Assembly (NCBI RefSeq): GCF_000189635.1 | Contig: NW_002476433.1 | Span: 124,001 to 188,000 of the forward strand | Length of the DNA stretch: 64,000 nt | Reading direction: 5' to 3' | DNA from: Tetrahymena thermophila SB210 | Lineage: Eukaryota > Ciliophora > Oligohymenophorea > Hymenostomatida > Tetrahymenidae | Shown here: piece after piece, positions 63,031 to 64,000 of the stretch | How the letters are laid out: each line of letters opens with the position of its first letter | Numbering within the stretch: the stretch's first letter is position 1 | Program-made: the position numbers and the translations under genes | The notes under the pieces: model-generated | Seen by the model: only the letters and a program-made list of their open reading frames with translations | What the model was told of the DNA's origin: nothing | The model's database searches: none

Positions 63031-64000
63031 ATTTTTATTCTTAATAAGCTATGAAACTTACACAAACAAACCCAACCAAAATATTTAAATTTAAAATTTA
63101 AAAGCGATTTATTTTACATCTAAATTGTATTTATTTTATTATGAACAAAAAAGTTAGTCACCTTTATATTTTGTAATTAACTTATGAAAGTTTTATTTTT
63201 TTCATTCGTAAATTTAATTTACTGTTTGAATATATCCTCTTCAATAATTGCATTTCATTGCTTTTTTATCTTATTTATCAATTATAAATTCTCAAAGCCC
63301 AAATATTTAACAAAGTGACAAGATTAATAACATTATTATTTAGTGTTTTTTTCATTTTATTTTAACATTTTATGAATTAAATAATTTATGAAAAGAAAAT
63401 TTAATAAAAAAACATTTATTACTTAAAAACAAAATATATTTTAAAATATAAATTCTACTGCAAAAACAGTGAAATATTTAAGATGTAACAACAAAAATGA
63501 ATATTTAAGAACTATTATTAAGATAATACATCAAAAATTAATAAATAAAATTGTAATCTTAAAGGTTTTTTTATTTTGTTATATCATGAACAAACCTACA
63601 TTTTTTTAAAAGTTATTTATTAAGATTAAAATTTTTACATAGTGATTCATAGAAAAAGATGAAGATAATAATATAATTTTGCTTTATTTAGTTTGGAAAC
63701 TAATAAAAATAATTAAGATAATTGCAAATTTAAATATGCAATTACCAAATATATATTTGGTTTCTAAATTTAAATTGAATTAAAAATTAAAATCGTTACC
63801 ATGTATTGCTGCTGCAAAGCTATTTGATTTGAACTTTTATATTTATCTATTCTTGTTATTTATTGATTCGAGCATTATAAGCATTATAATAAAATTTAAT
63901 TTTCGCACCTCTTTTGATCCTAATTAATGTTATTGTAATTATAGGAAAAAAATTTGTGAAAATCAATTAATTATTAGGTAAAAATTTAAAAACAATAAGG
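63031..64000. other. unit 3 spacer, array continues past the window
   Basis: Homologous to 58.1-58.9 kb (for example CACCTCTTTTGAT.CTAATTAAT at 63906 and 58747). Contains an 18-bp perfect palindrome ACCAAATATATATTTGGT at 63744-63761. No gene. The homology is still running at the right edge. Confidence 0.6.

Overview
The window looks like a piece of ciliate nuclear genome, most probably the macronuclear genome of Tetrahymena or a close relative. The sequence is very AT-rich. Long reading frames appear only when TAA and TAG are read as glutamine and TGA is the only stop. Introns are short, T/A-rich and GT...AG, and intergenic spacers are long and nearly pure A/T. All gene models below use that code, and most were spliced by hand. 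For the main models, exon lengths sum to whole codons and domain motifs continue across the junctions. In DNA this AT-rich, TGA-free frames of 70-100 codons arise by chance, so short models without domains get low confidence.

Layout. 0.3-24 kb is almost entirely minus strand: a small multi-exon gene; a putative N-myristoylated protein; a large cyclic-nucleotide-binding K+ channel whose exons span 5.4-10.65 kb; a Cys/His zinc-binding protein; an Hsp110-like chaperone with a leucine-rich-repeat tail; a small multi-exon gene; a YTH-domain RNA-binding protein with a roughly 1000-residue Asn/Gln/Ser/Arg-rich tail; and a small basic protein. 25-27 kb holds a small Tim chaperone (+), a small membrane protein (-) and tRNA-Val(AAC) (-). 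28-39 kb holds an LRR gene with about one repeat per exon (+), an Aurora/AGC-like protein kinase with a very long Gln/Asn-rich tail (+), and a HGSNAT-like membrane acyltransferase (-). A short TA-flanked inverted-repeat element (MITE-like) lies at 39.5 kb.

40-48 kb is a tandem duplication: two intact 703-residue membrane-protein paralogs (-), each preceded on the plus strand by a GATA microsatellite, with a decayed aspartic-protease pseudogene (+) between them. 49-51 kb is a second LRR gene. 51.5-64 kb is a direct tandem array. It begins with an intact SR-type splicing factor (RRM + RS domain, 7 exons), followed by a conserved 223-residue protein gene (-), then a decayed SR copy, an intact 220-residue paralog of the same conserved protein, and a second decayed SR copy. 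Both SR pseudogenes start at the same breakpoint inside exon 2, and the array runs off the right edge.

There is no operon-type organisation; functional links between neighbours are not evident except for the duplicated families. I found no CRISPR, telomere, rRNA or bacterial-type element. The most unusual items are the Hsp110-LRR fusion, the duplication array with selective decay, the TIR element, and a C-rich, G-quadruplex-prone block in the 1.24-kb first intron of the SR gene.
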